Part shown: piece by piece, positions 8,461 through 16,390 of the stretch
Position numbering within the stretch: the first letter of the stretch is position 1
Layout of the letters: each line of letters begins with the position of its first letter
NCBI GenBank assembly: GCA_964559835.1
Contig: CAZLJE010000014.1
Coordinates: 62,001-126,000 of the forward strand
Source of the DNA: DAISJI01 sp964559835
GTDB lineage: Bacteria > Acidobacteriota > Terriglobia > Terriglobales > Acidobacteriaceae
Direction: 5' to 3'
DNA length: 64,000 nucleotides
Made by a program: the position numbers and the translations under genes
Notes under the pieces: generated by a model
Told to the model about the DNA's origin: nothing
Database searches by the model: none
What the model saw: only the letters and a program-made list of their open reading frames with translations

Positions 8461-8535
8461 CCGTAATCGGTAATCAGTGATCGGTAATCGGTACTTCGAA
8501 CCTGGTTTTACCGATTACGGATTACCGATTACCGC
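8461..8535. repeat. Hairpin of GTAATCGG units between iscA and hscB
   Basis: The left arm repeats GTAATCGGTAATC; the right arm (from about 8509) is its complement, CCGATTACGGATTACCGATT. Together they can fold into a long imperfect hairpin ending 10 bases before the hscB start. Confidence 0.8.
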
Positions 8536-8545
8536 TCACTTGGAC

Positions 8546-9310
8546 ATGACCGTGACGCAACAGCCCGGAACTGCGCTTCCCGTCGTCCGCGACGACGCGC
8601 ACCAGCACGCCTGCTGGTCGTGCGGCGACATGCGGGCGGCGCACTTCTGCGAATCGTGCGGGCACTTGCAGCCGGCACGGCCGACGGATTTCTTCAGCTT
8701 TTTCGGACTGCCGCGGAAAATGAATATCGACCTGACGGCCTTGGAACGCGAGTTTTACTCGCTCAGCCGCAAGCTGCATCCGGACCTGTATGCACGCGCG
8801 GATGCCCAGGAGCAGCAGTGGTCGTTGCAGAAGAGCTCGCAGTTGAACGATGCGTACCGCACGCTGCGCGAGCCGATCGCCCGCACCGAGTACCTGCTGA
8901 AGCTCGAAGGCGTGGACCTGGAAGAGCAGTCCAAGTCGGCGACGGAGAAGGCACGGGCAACCGGCGAACAGAAGAAACAGGTGGTGCCGCCCGAACTGCT
9001 CGAAGAAGTTTTCGAGTTGAACATGCAGCTGGAAGAAGCGCGCATGAACAAGAAGATGGGCGAGAGCGACGAACAGCTCGCCGGCGACCTGCGCGCGACG
9101 AAGGGCAGCCTGGAAGGCAAGTATCGCGAGCTGGATGAAGAGCTTCGCGGCTACTGGGACGAGTGGGACGCACTGGTGGACAGGCATCCGTCGGGCGAGA
9201 TCGCGGAATCGGAGCGCAAGCCGGTACGCGACAAAATGCTCGGACTGCTGAATAGGCGGTCGTACATACGGAATTTAGTGCGGGACGTGAATGAAGTTTT
9301 GGGAGATTGA
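8546..9310 (+). CDS. hscB: J-domain co-chaperone HscB with N-terminal zinc finger
   Basis: Co-chaperone that brings loaded IscU to HscA and stimulates its ATPase. The J-domain begins near DFFSFFGLPRKM and carries the HPD tripeptide in RKLHPDLYARA. The C-terminal part is the long helical IscU-binding domain. The N-terminus has a CxxC...CxxC module (CWSCGDMRAAHFCESCG) like that of eukaryotic HSCB and absent from E. coli HscB. Length about 254 residues exceeds the usual 170-175, partly from this module and from a charged insert (SATEKARATGEQKKQ). ATG 8546 sits immediately after the repeat hairpin with no evident ribosome-binding site. Confidence 0.92.
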   Translation: MTVTQQPGTALPVVRDDAHQHACWSCGDMRAAHFCESCGHLQPARPTDFFSFFGLPRKMNIDLTALEREFYSLSRKLHPDLYARADAQEQQWSLQKSSQLNDAYRTLREPIARTEYLLKLEGVDLEEQSKSATEKARATGEQKKQVVPPELLEEVFELNMQLEEARMNKKMGESDEQLAGDLRATKGSLEGKYRELDEELRGYWDEWDALVDRHPSGEIAESERKPVRDKMLGLLNRRSYIRNLVRDVNEVLGD

Positions 9311-9313
9311 GAA

Positions 9314-9391
9314 GGATTGGTGATTTAGCGATTTGTGATTGGTGATTGAAAAACCAATCGCAATCACCAATCACAAATCACTCAATCACAA
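9314..9391. repeat. Large hairpin of GTGATTG units before hscA
   Basis: The left arm (ATTGGTGATTTAGCGATTT and on) and the right arm (CAATCACCAATCACAAATCA and on) are extended complements. The right arm runs directly into the first possible ATG of hscA at 9392, so any transcript would carry a long stem at the start site. Confidence 0.85.
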
Positions 9392-9400
9392 ATGAGTTGC

Positions 9401-11308
9401 ATGGCTGACGAAAGAGTAGTTGGAATCGATCTCGGAACCACGAACTCCCTGGTGGCGTTCATGCAGGGGGAGACGCCCGTCGTCATACCGGGCGAGGACG
9501 GCTCGAACTTGGTGCCGTCGATCGTCGCATTGGACCCCAATGGGCAAGTCGTTGTCGGGAATCCGGCGCGCAAGTACCTGATCGAGACCGCTGACCGGGC
9601 GGTATATTCGGTGAAGCGACTCATGGGGCGCGGCGTTGATGACGTCCAGGAAGAGTTGAAGCTGTTCCCATTCCGCCTCGCCGACGACCTTCAGCCCGGC
9701 GAGGTAATGCGGATCAAGCTTGGCGACAAGGAATTCACGCCGCCCGAGATCTCCGCGCTCATCCTGCGCCAGCTGCGGCGTAATGCCGAGCGCTTCTTCG
9801 GCGGTCCGGTGAAAAAGGCGGTCATAACCGTCCCAGCGTATTTCAACGACGCGCAGCGGCAGGCGACGAAAGACGCGGGGCGCATTGCCGGACTCGAAGT
9901 TCTGCGCCTGGTGAATGAGCCAACGGCGGCATCGCTCGCGTACGGACTCGACAAGAAAACGAACGGCATCGTTGCCGTTTACGATCTGGGCGGCGGAACG
10001 TTCGACATTTCGATTCTGCGCCTGCACGACGGCATATTCGAAGTGATCGCCACCAACGGCGACACGCATCTTGGCGGCGATGACATCGACAACCTGCTGA
10101 TCACCATCGCGCTCGACGACATCCAGGGCGACATGGGTATGGATGTGCGGCGAAACGCGGAGGCGGTGCAGGCGATCCGTAAGGCCGTGATCGACGCAAA
10201 GATCGCCCTGTCGGCGTCGGAGCGAACCACAGTGGAAGTCGACCTACCGGGCGGCAAGAAATACCAGCGGGAGATCACGCGCGCACAGTTCGAGCAGTTG
10301 ATCGAGCCGGTGATCCAGCGCACGGTCGGGCCGGTGAAGCAGGCGCTGCGAGACGCGAACCTTACGCCGGAGCAGATCGACGAAGCAGTGCTTGTCGGAG
10401 GATCGACACGGATTCCGCGGGTACGGGCGCTGGTGAAAGAACTTTTTCAGCGCGAGCCGCATAGCGAGTTGAATCCCGACGAAGTCGTCGCGCTGGGGGC
10501 GGCGGTGCAGGCGAACATTCTCGGCGGCGGGTCGGATGTCACGAAGGACATGCTGCTGCTCGATGTTACGCCGCTGTCGCTGGGCATCGAAGCGCTCGGC
10601 GGCGTGGTGGCGAAGATCATTCATCGGAATTCGACCGTTCCCGCATCCGCGACCGAACATTTCACGACCGGCGTTGAGGGTCAGACGAACGTTGCGATCC
10701 ATGTGCTGCAAGGCGAGCGCGAACTAGCAAAGGACAATCGCTCGCTGGCGCGGTTCGACCTGAAGGGCATTCCGCCGATGCCGGCTGGACTGCCGCGCAT
10801 CGAGGTGAAATTCCTGATCGACGCTAACGGCATTCTGCACGTGTCGGCGCGTGAGCAGCGGAGCGGCAAAGAAGCCGAGATCCAGGTACAGCCGAGCTAT
10901 GGGCTGACTGACGATCAGGTCGAGAGCATGATCCTGGAGTCGTTCGACTACGCGGAGCAGGACTTCGCTCAGCGGCAGGTCATCGAAGCACGCAACGAGG
11001 CGAACACGATCCTGACCGCGCTGCAGAAGGGGCGCAGCAATCCGGCGTGGGGAGCTTTGTCGGCGACGGAGCGCGAGCAGATCGCGAAGCTGGAGCAAGC
11101 TTTGCGCGTGGTGATGGAGCAGGACGATTACAAAGCGATTCGCGATGCAGTGGACGCGCTCAACCAGGGCACGATGCGGTTGGCCGAATTGATGATGGAT
11201 TCCGCGGTATCGAGTGCGCTAAAGGGCAAGACGATGGAAGAAACGAATATGGGCGAAGGGCCGGAGTCACCGCATCCGATCGCGCCGGCGGAGATCAACA
11301 GAAGTTAG
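9401..11308 (+). CDS. hscA: Hsp70-family chaperone HscA
   Basis: Specialised Hsp70 that binds the LPPVK motif of IscU and drives cluster release. The nucleotide-binding domain shows [40 protein letters not shown] and [14 protein letters not shown]. The substrate domain shows [17 protein letters not shown]. Length about 635 residues is right for HscA/DnaK. Identification as HscA and not DnaK rests on position between hscB and fdx and on a shortened C-terminal region. ATG 9392 and ATG 9401 are both possible; the second gives the conserved N-terminus [10 protein letters not shown]. No strong ribosome-binding site precedes either, because the repeat hairpin reaches the start. Confidence 0.94.
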   Translation: MADERVVGIDLGTTNSLVAFMQGETPVVIPGEDGSNLVPSIVALDPNGQVVVGNPARKYLIETADRAVYSVKRLMGRGVDDVQEELKLFPFRLADDLQPGEVMRIKLGDKEFTPPEISALILRQLRRNAERFFGGPVKKAVITVPAYFNDAQRQATKDAGRIAGLEVLRLVNEPTAASLAYGLDKKTNGIVAVYDLGGGTFDISILRLHDGIFEVIATNGDTHLGGDDIDNLLITIALDDIQGDMGMDVRRNAEAVQAIRKAVIDAKIALSASERTTVEVDLPGGKKYQREITRAQFEQLIEPVIQRTVGPVKQALRDANLTPEQIDEAVLVGGSTRIPRVRALVKELFQREPHSELNPDEVVALGAAVQANILGGGSDVTKDMLLLDVTPLSLGIEALGGVVAKIIHRNSTVPASATEHFTTGVEGQTNVAIHVLQGERELAKDNRSLARFDLKGIPPMPAGLPRIEVKFLIDANGILHVSAREQRSGKEAEIQVQPSYGLTDDQVESMILESFDYAEQDFAQRQVIEARNEANTILTALQKGRSNPAWGALSATEREQIAKLEQALRVVMEQDDYKAIRDAVDALNQGTMRLAELMMDSAVSSALKGKTMEETNMGEGPESPHPIAPAEINRS

Positions 11309-11417
11309 TAGTTAGTAATTAGCTGGCGAACCCAGCCACAGAATCGTAGCCCACGGCGTAAGCCGTGGGTGCAGGTGATGACAAGAAAGCAGAGCCCCTT
11401 CAGGGGCGAAAGAATTT
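11304..11417. repeat. Composite repeat between hscA and fdx
   Basis: A short AGTTAGTAGTTAGTAATTAG run is followed by the perfect hairpin CCCACGGCgtaaGCCGTGGG (11350-11369) and a smaller one, CCCCttcaGGGG (11395-11406), ending in GCGAAAGAATTT directly before the fdx ATG. The CCCACGGC element shares its layout with 751-770. Confidence 0.75.
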
Positions 11418-11831
11418 ATGGCTGAAGAGCAGAACAAGAACACGGGCACCGCGACCGCCGAACTCGCGCCCAACACAGTGCGGGTGACCTTCCTGCCGGA
11501 AGGGCGGACAGTCGAGTTCGAGAACGGCAAGCTGCCGTACAAGGATCATGGCAAGCCGCAGTCGATCCTCGACGTGGCGATCAACAACAACGTATTTCTC
11601 GACCACGCCTGCGGCGGCAATTGCGCCTGCACCACCTGTCACGTGCACGTCGTCAAAGGCGCTGAGCTGCTGAGCGAGATGGATGACGACGAGGCCGACC
11701 GTCTCGATATGGCCGCCGACCTGCAGCTCAATTCGCGCCTCGGGTGCCAGGTCACGATCGAGAAGCCGGGCGAAGTCGTGGTCAAGATCCCTGAGTGGAA
11801 CCGGAATTACGTTTCGGAAGAACACCACTAG
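11418..11831 (+). CDS. fdx: [2Fe-2S] ferredoxin of the ISC system
   Basis: Adrenodoxin-type ferredoxin that supplies electrons for cluster assembly. The ligands are visible as CGGNCACTTCH (C-x5-C-x2-C) with the fourth cysteine in RLGCQVTI, the standard plant/adrenodoxin arrangement. MDDDEADRLDMA matches the acidic partner-binding helix. The protein of 137 residues is longer than E. coli Fdx (111) because of a 20-residue N-terminal extension rich in Thr and Asn. The start codon follows directly on the end of a repeat element, whose GAAAG is the only purine-rich stretch available as a ribosome-binding site. Confidence 0.95.
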   Translation: MAEEQNKNTGTATAELAPNTVRVTFLPEGRTVEFENGKLPYKDHGKPQSILDVAINNNVFLDHACGGNCACTTCHVHVVKGAELLSEMDDDEADRLDMAADLQLNSRLGCQVTIEKPGEVVVKIPEWNRNYVSEEHH

Positions 11832-11835
11832 AACT

Positions 11836-11903
11836 TTGGCGATTGAGTGATTTGTGATTGGGCGACTTCAAAATCACCAATCACAAATCACTAAATCACA
11901 AAT
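11836..11903. repeat. Hairpin of GTGATTG units between fdx and iscX
   Basis: Left arm GATTGAGTGATTTGTGATTG and right arm CAATCACAAATCACTAAATC are complementary over about 25 bases with few mismatches, centred near 11867. Confidence 0.85.
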
Positions 11904-11913
11904 GGAGCAAGGA

Positions 11914-12129
11914 ATGGCTGCTGAGCTGCATTGGGATGATGCGGAAGAGATCGGCTACCAACTCGCCGACGCGCACCCGGAAGTGAATCCGCTCGAAGTG
12001 CGCTTCACCGACCTGCACAAGCTGATCACGTCGCTGCCGACGTTCGCCGACGATCCGAAGAAGTCGAACGAAGGCAAACTCGAAGCCATCCAGATGGCGT
12101 GGAACGAAGAGTACGAAGACAGGAAATAA
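11914..12129 (+). CDS. iscX: IscX, small acidic ISC adaptor
   Basis: A 71-residue acidic protein matching IscX (YfhJ), which binds IscS and iron and tunes the rate of cluster assembly. Conserved features: HWDDAEEIGYQL, HPEVNPLEVRFTDLH, and the C-terminal KLEAIQMAWNEEY. Start ATG 11914 is preceded by GGAGCAAGG; an upstream ATG at 11902 overlaps this ribosome-binding site and is less likely. It ends the ISC operon, as in gammaproteobacteria. Confidence 0.93.
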   Translation: MAAELHWDDAEEIGYQLADAHPEVNPLEVRFTDLHKLITSLPTFADDPKKSNEGKLEAIQMAWNEEYEDRK

Positions 12130-12135
12130 GAAAAC

Positions 12136-12208
12136 CAGCCACGGATTTGCACGGATTGTCACGGATAAGAGAAATTGATCCGTGCTGATCCGTGAAAATC
12201 CGTGGCGT
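12136..12208. repeat. CCACGGATT-type hairpin after iscX
   Basis: CCACGGATTTGCACGGATTGTCACGGAT faces GATCCGTGCTGATCCGTGAAAATCCGTGG, giving a long imperfect stem-loop between the convergent iscX and hutH genes. A sister copy lies at 15177-15261. Confidence 0.85.
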
Positions 12209-12211
12209 CTT

Positions 12212-13798
12212 TTACTTCAGCACTGCCGCAACGTCTCCCCGCGCGATCACTTCCGCCACCTTTACGAAATCCGATGCTAGCGACCGATCATGGTCCACTC
12301 TCGGACTCACCTTGCGAATCGCTGCGATCGACTGCTGAGCGCGCCGGCTCGGCTTGAGTGGTGCGAGAAAGTCCAGAGCCTGCGCAGCGGCGATGGCCTC
12401 AATCGCGAGCACGAATCGCGTGTTCTCGACGATCTTCTTCAGCTTGATGGCGGCGGTCATGCCCATGGAAACGTAATCTTCCTTGTTTCCCGAGGTGGTG
12501 ATCGAGTCTACCGACGCGGGATGCGCCAGGACTTTGTTCTCGCTGGCGAGCGCCGCGGCCGTGACCTGCGGCATCATGAAGCCGGAGTTCAGGCCCGCGC
12601 CTCCGGCGAGAAACGGCGGCAGCCCTTCGTTGGATGACGGGTTCACGAGGCGGTCGATGCGACGCTCGGAAATACCGGCAAGCGCACTCAGCGCGATGGC
12701 GAGGAAGTCGAGCGCAAACGCGATCGGCTCGCCGTGGAAATTGCCGCCGCTGATGATGTCGCCGCGACGGCCGTTTGTCTGTTTTCCAACCTCCCGCGGC
12801 GCAACGAACACCAGCGGGTTATCGACGGCCGAGTTCATCTCGATCTCGAAGACGCGCAGGCAGTAGTCGAGCGCATCGCGGACCGCGCCGTGGACCTGCG
12901 GAATGCAGCGCATCGAGTAGGCGTCCTGCACTTTGCCGCAATTGCGATGCGACTCGCGGACTTCGCTGCCCTCAAGCATGCGAACGAGGTTTTTCGCCGT
13001 CTGCGCCTGACCAGGATGCGGGCGAACCTGCTGGATACGTGGATCGAACGCCACGTCGGTGCCGCGGAGAGCGTCGGTGGTCATGGCGCCGATGACGTCG
13101 GCGGTGTCGACCATGGTTTGCGCCGCCATCAGGGCCAGCGACCCGACGGCGACCATCCCTTGCGTGCCGTTGATGAGCGAGATCGCTTCCTTCGCTTCGA
13201 GTACGAGCGGCTTGATATCGGCGCGTTTCAGCGCCTGGGCGGAAGTGATCCGACGCGATACTGGGTCGCCCACTCGGCGCGGCCGCTTGGATTTCGAGTC
13301 TGCGTAGAACGCTTCGCCTTCGCCGATGAGCGTGAGTGCGAGATGCGCGAGGGGAGCGAGATCGCCGCTGGCGCCGACGCTGCCTTGCGACGGCACCACT
13401 GGATGCACGCCGCGGTTAAGCAGCAGGCAAAGCGCGTCGAGCACGACCGGGCGCACGCCGGAGTGTCCCTTGGCGAGCGAGTTGGCGCGCAGCAGGATCA
13501 TCGCACGCACCTCGGCCTCGTTCAGCGGTTCGCCGACACCGACGGCATGCGAGCGCAGCAGGTTGACCTGGAGCTCGCGGATCTGCGCCGGTTCGATGCG
13601 CACGTCGCTCAGCTTGCCGACGCCGGTGGTGATGGCGTACGCGAGCTGGTTGTTTTCGACGAGTTCGTCGACGACGGCGCGCGCAGCATTGACGCGTCCG
13701 CGCGCGTCGGGATCGAGCAGCACTGGACGGCGCTCGTACACGACCTCGCGCACGTCGGAGAGAGAAAGATCGTTGCCGTTGATATGGAGAGCTTGCAT
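12212..13798 (-). CDS. hutH: Histidine ammonia-lyase
   Basis: Cytosolic enzyme that deaminates histidine to urocanate, the first step of histidine breakdown. The self-forming MIO cofactor triad Ala-Ser-Gly is seen in GSVGASGDLAPLAHLAL. Other family marks: YAITTGVGKL, QVNLLRSHAVG, QDAYSMRCIPQVHGA and SSNEGLPPFLAGGAG. Length 528 residues is normal. No other hut gene is in the window, so pathway use is inferred. Tyrosine or phenylalanine lyases are relatives, but the overall pattern fits HutH. The start ATG follows directly on a repeat hairpin and has no visible ribosome-binding site. Confidence 0.9.
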   Translation of the reverse strand: MQALHINGNDLSLSDVREVVYERRPVLLDPDARGRVNAARAVVDELVENNQLAYAITTGVGKLSDVRIEPAQIRELQVNLLRSHAVGVGEPLNEAEVRAMILLRANSLAKGHSGVRPVVLDALCLLLNRGVHPVVPSQGSVGASGDLAPLAHLALTLIGEGEAFYADSKSKRPRRVGDPVSRRITSAQALKRADIKPLVLEAKEAISLINGTQGMVAVGSLALMAAQTMVDTADVIGAMTTDALRGTDVAFDPRIQQVRPHPGQAQTAKNLVRMLEGSEVRESHRNCGKVQDAYSMRCIPQVHGAVRDALDYCLRVFEIEMNSAVDNPLVFVAPREVGKQTNGRRGDIISGGNFHGEPIAFALDFLAIALSALAGISERRIDRLVNPSSNEGLPPFLAGGAGLNSGFMMPQVTAAALASENKVLAHPASVDSITTSGNKEDYVSMGMTAAIKLKKIVENTRFVLAIEAIAAAQALDFLAPLKPSRRAQQSIAAIRKVSPRVDHDRSLASDFVKVAEVIARGDVAAVLK

Positions 13799-13800
13799 GA

Positions 13801-13875
13801 GAGTAATAAGTAATAAGTAATAAGCGACACTGCTCTTGCGGCATTCGCTCCTTACTTATTACTTGTTACTTATAA
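13801..13875. repeat. AGTAATA-type hairpin between thioesterase and hutH
   Basis: GAGTAATAAGTAATAAGTAATAAG faces CTTACTTATTACTTGTTACTTA, with a 30-base spacer. It abuts the hutH start codon and overlaps the last codons of the thioesterase gene (read as IISNK). Confidence 0.85.
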
Positions 13876-14284
13876 TTTTGTCGACTGCATTCCGAAACGC
13901 TTCCTGATACTTCTCCGGCAGCGCGCGTTTGTTCATCTGCGCGTCGGTGACGATGTGCATGGTATCGCCCTCGGCTAAAAGTTCGCCGTCGCTGACGCGG
14001 ACCGCTTCGTACCCAAACTGGATAAACGAATTCCGCACATGTTTCAGTGACGTGCGAATATGGACCTCGTCATCATAGTGCGCCGGGGCCTTGAAGCGGC
14101 AGCGCGCGTCGACGACCGCGATGAAGCACTGGTCCTGCTCTTCCATGTCGCGGTAGCTGAAACCCATCTGCCGCAGCAGTTCCACGCGGCCGACCTCGAA
14201 CCAGACGAAATAGTTCGCGTGGTAGACCACGCCCATCTGGTCGGTCTCGGCGTAACGCACGCGGACGATGCTCTCGTTAGTCAT
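13859..14284 (-). CDS. Acyl-CoA thioesterase, YbgC/4-hydroxybenzoyl-CoA thioesterase family
   Basis: A 141-residue hot-dog-fold enzyme that would hydrolyse acyl-CoA thioesters in the cytoplasm. The family signature YAETDQMGVVYHANYFVW contains the catalytic aspartate and the helix start. The downstream strand pattern (IRTSLKHVRNSFIQFGYEAV) is typical. The C-terminal five residues fall in a quasi-repeat. It lies between hutH and an enoyl-CoA hydratase on the same strand, which suggests a role in acyl-CoA metabolism; the true substrate is unknown. Confidence 0.87.
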   Translation of the reverse strand: MTNESIVRVRYAETDQMGVVYHANYFVWFEVGRVELLRQMGFSYRDMEEQDQCFIAVVDARCRFKAPAHYDDEVHIRTSLKHVRNSFIQFGYEAVRVSDGELLAEGDTMHIVTDAQMNKRALPEKYQEAFRNAVDKIISNK

Positions 14285-14293
14285 CAGCTTCGT

Positions 14294-14390
14294 TTACCAG
14301 GTATTTCGGTATATCGGTATTTCGGTTACCTGCACTCCAGACATCCAAAACAAAATTCGGAAGCTCCGAACCGACATACCGAAATACCGC
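14294..14390. repeat. GGTATTTCGG-type hairpin
   Basis: CAGGTATTTCGGTATATCGGTATTTCGG faces CCGAACCGACATACCGAAATACCGC in an imperfect stem-loop between two minus-strand genes. Confidence 0.8.
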
Positions 14391-14391
14391 C

Positions 14392-15171
14392 TCACGCACT
14401 CCATTTCGGCTTGCGCTTCTCCAGGAAACTGGTAATGCCCTCGCGAAAATCTGCCGTGGTGCGGATGCGCGCGTTGTCCTCGACCGCCTGCTTCATCTGT
14501 CGCTCGAGCGACTCGGCGATGAACCCGTTGATCAGCTTCTTTGTCAGGCGCACCGACGACGGCGAGTTCTCGAGCAATTGCGCGGCCAGTTCGCGCGCTC
14601 GCGTCATCAGGCGCTCCGGCTCGACGATCTCGTTGACCAGGCCGTAGCGGTGCGCTTCGGCAGCGTCGAACAGCCGGCCGGTCATGAGCAGGTCGCGCGC
14701 GATCTTGTGTCCCACCTGCCAAACCAGGATCGACGACACGATCGCGGGCACAAAGCCGATCTTCACTTCCGTGTAGCCGAACTTCGCCTCGGGCACGGAG
14801 AGGGTGAAGTCGGACATGGTGGCGATACCGGTGCCGCCCGCGATGGCCGCGCCATTCACGGCGGCGATCGTCGGGAGAGGGAAGTCGTACACGCGGCGGA
14901 ACAACTGCGCCATGCGCGCCGAGTCCTGGACGTTCTGCTCGTGCGTCTTGCCGAGGAGGCCCTTGAGCTCTTCGAGGTCCAGTCCGGCACAGAAGGCTTT
15001 GCCCGCGCCGGTGATGATGACGACCTGTGCCGAAGATTTTTCTATTTCATCGAGCGCGGCGAGCAGTTCAGCGACGAGTTCGAAGCTGACGGCGTTGCGC
15101 TTCTCGGGGCGATTGAGAGTGATGAGTGCGACGCGGTCTTCGTGGGCGAGCGTGAGCGTGTTGAAAGACAT
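14392..15171 (-). CDS. Enoyl-CoA hydratase/isomerase (crotonase family)
   Basis: A 259-residue crotonase-fold enzyme. It shows ITLNRPEKRNAVSFE near the N-terminus, the CoA-binding AFCAGLDLEEL, and the oxyanion-hole segment AAVNGAAIAGGTGIATMSDF. The second catalytic acid lies in the PEAKFGYTEVKIGFVPAIVS region, with a Glu at the usual position. Start ATG 15171 was preferred to a start four codons upstream because a weak CTAGG precedes it and the conserved strand begins there. The neighbouring HMG-CoA lyase suggests methylglutaconyl-CoA hydratase in leucine breakdown, but this is inference only. Confidence 0.87.
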   Translation of the reverse strand: MSFNTLTLAHEDRVALITLNRPEKRNAVSFELVAELLAALDEIEKSSAQVVIITGAGKAFCAGLDLEELKGLLGKTHEQNVQDSARMAQLFRRVYDFPLPTIAAVNGAAIAGGTGIATMSDFTLSVPEAKFGYTEVKIGFVPAIVSSILVWQVGHKIARDLLMTGRLFDAAEAHRYGLVNEIVEPERLMTRARELAAQLLENSPSSVRLTKKLINGFIAESLERQMKQAVEDNARIRTTADFREGITSFLEKRKPKWSA

Positions 15172-15176
15172 AAACC

Positions 15177-15261
15177 TAGCCACGGATTTGCACGGATGTG
15201 CACGGATAAAACAAATAAAGATAAACCATCAGAAAGAAATCCGTGTGAATCCGTGGCTAAG
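15177..15261. repeat. CCACGGATT-type hairpin before the enoyl-CoA hydratase gene
   Basis: AGCCACGGATTTGCACGGATGTGCACGGAT faces AATCCGTGTGAATCCGTGGCT. Same family as 12136-12208, in the gap between two genes of one presumed operon. The stop codon of the HMG-CoA lyase gene is inside the right arm. Confidence 0.85.
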
Positions 15262-16120
15262 TTTTGCTTTTGGCTGCGATATCGGCATTCATGCGCAGCA
15301 CGTTGTCCAGCGGCTTGCGGATGGGCGGCGTGACTCCACGTTGCGCGAGCGCTTCGAGAACGGCTTCGGTCGGAATATTACCGATCATCTCATCCTGCGC
15401 GAAGGGACACCCTCCGAGACCGCCAATCGCTGAATCGAAGCGGCGGACGCCCGCGTCGTACGCAGCCAGGACTTTCGCGACGGCCTCCTCTTTGCGCGAA
15501 TGGAGGTGCACGCCTATGTCGAGGTAATCGAACTTCGCCAGCACGGCACGAACGAGCGACGCGACTTGCTCGGGCGAAGCAAGTCCGACCGTATCGGCAA
15601 GGGAAATACTTTTGATCTCGGTTTTCTCGATGAGGTCGACCGCTTCGACGACTTCGTCCGCGTCCCATGGATCGCCGTAAGGATTGCCGAACGCCATCGA
15701 GATGTAGACCACGACGTCGAGCGCGGCCTCGTCCGCCTTTTCCTTGATCTTCTCCAGCGTCTCGAAGGCGTCTTCGAGCGTCTGGTTCTGGTTCTTCTGG
15801 AGGAAGGTCGGCGAAATGGAGTAAGGAAATCCGACGGTGCGCACCGCCTCGGTGGCGATCGCGCGGTCGACGCCCTTTTCGTTCACGACGATGCCGATGA
15901 TCTCAACGTCGTCCGGCGGATCGACCAGCTTCAACACCTCTTCCGAGTCGGCCATCTGCGGGACGGCCTTGGGCGACACGAACGAAGCGGCGTCGATATG
16001 CTTGAACCCGGCGCCGATCAGCGCGCGGAGGTACGCTGCTTTGACGTCGGCGGGGATGTGGGCCTTCAATCCCTGCCACGCGTCGCGCGGACACTCGATC
16101 AGCTTGATCTCGGATGCCAT
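15257..16120 (-). CDS. mvaB: Hydroxymethylglutaryl-CoA lyase
   Basis: TIM-barrel aldolase-type enzyme splitting HMG-CoA into acetoacetate and acetyl-CoA, the last step of leucine catabolism. Visible: IECPRDAWQG near the N-terminus with the Arg-Asp pair, HIDAASFVSPKAVPQMAD, the metal-site HLHSRKEEAV, and the conserved active-site cysteine loop GGLGGCPFA. Length 287 residues is close to the usual 300. The HLHS pattern departs a little from the common HxHDTYG, so an HMG-CoA-lyase-like paralogue is possible. ATG 16129 is an alternative start. Same strand as the hydratase and thioesterase genes. Confidence 0.87.
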   Translation of the reverse strand: MASEIKLIECPRDAWQGLKAHIPADVKAAYLRALIGAGFKHIDAASFVSPKAVPQMADSEEVLKLVDPPDDVEIIGIVVNEKGVDRAIATEAVRTVGFPYSISPTFLQKNQNQTLEDAFETLEKIKEKADEAALDVVVYISMAFGNPYGDPWDADEVVEAVDLIEKTEIKSISLADTVGLASPEQVASLVRAVLAKFDYLDIGVHLHSRKEEAVAKVLAAYDAGVRRFDSAIGGLGGCPFAQDEMIGNIPTEAVLEALAQRGVTPPIRKPLDNVLRMNADIAAKSKT

Positions 16121-16390
16121 AGCAAACATTCCAAGATAAATGCCTCCGCTGTGCTAGGGCAACCCGGGTCACTCGGTGGTGCACGGCTGCCAAGAGTGTG
16201 TATGCCGATGCCCATCGTGCAATTGAGTAAATCCTACCCATACGCTGATTTGTAGATGCTGCAATAACTTACACCGAAGGGCGAGGTTGCGTGGTGGAAT
16301 CGAAACTGCACCAGAAGGAGAGTCGCCGCCGGACATGTATTTTGCGTATCGCGACATCCCTAAGATCCCACAGAAAGAACTGGAGCACAG

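Noticed and set aside
14578..15333. Long plus-strand open frames opposite hutH, the hydratase and HMG-CoA lyase genes
   Set aside because: They are antisense shadows caused by high-GC codon bias; the minus-strand proteins have full family motifs.
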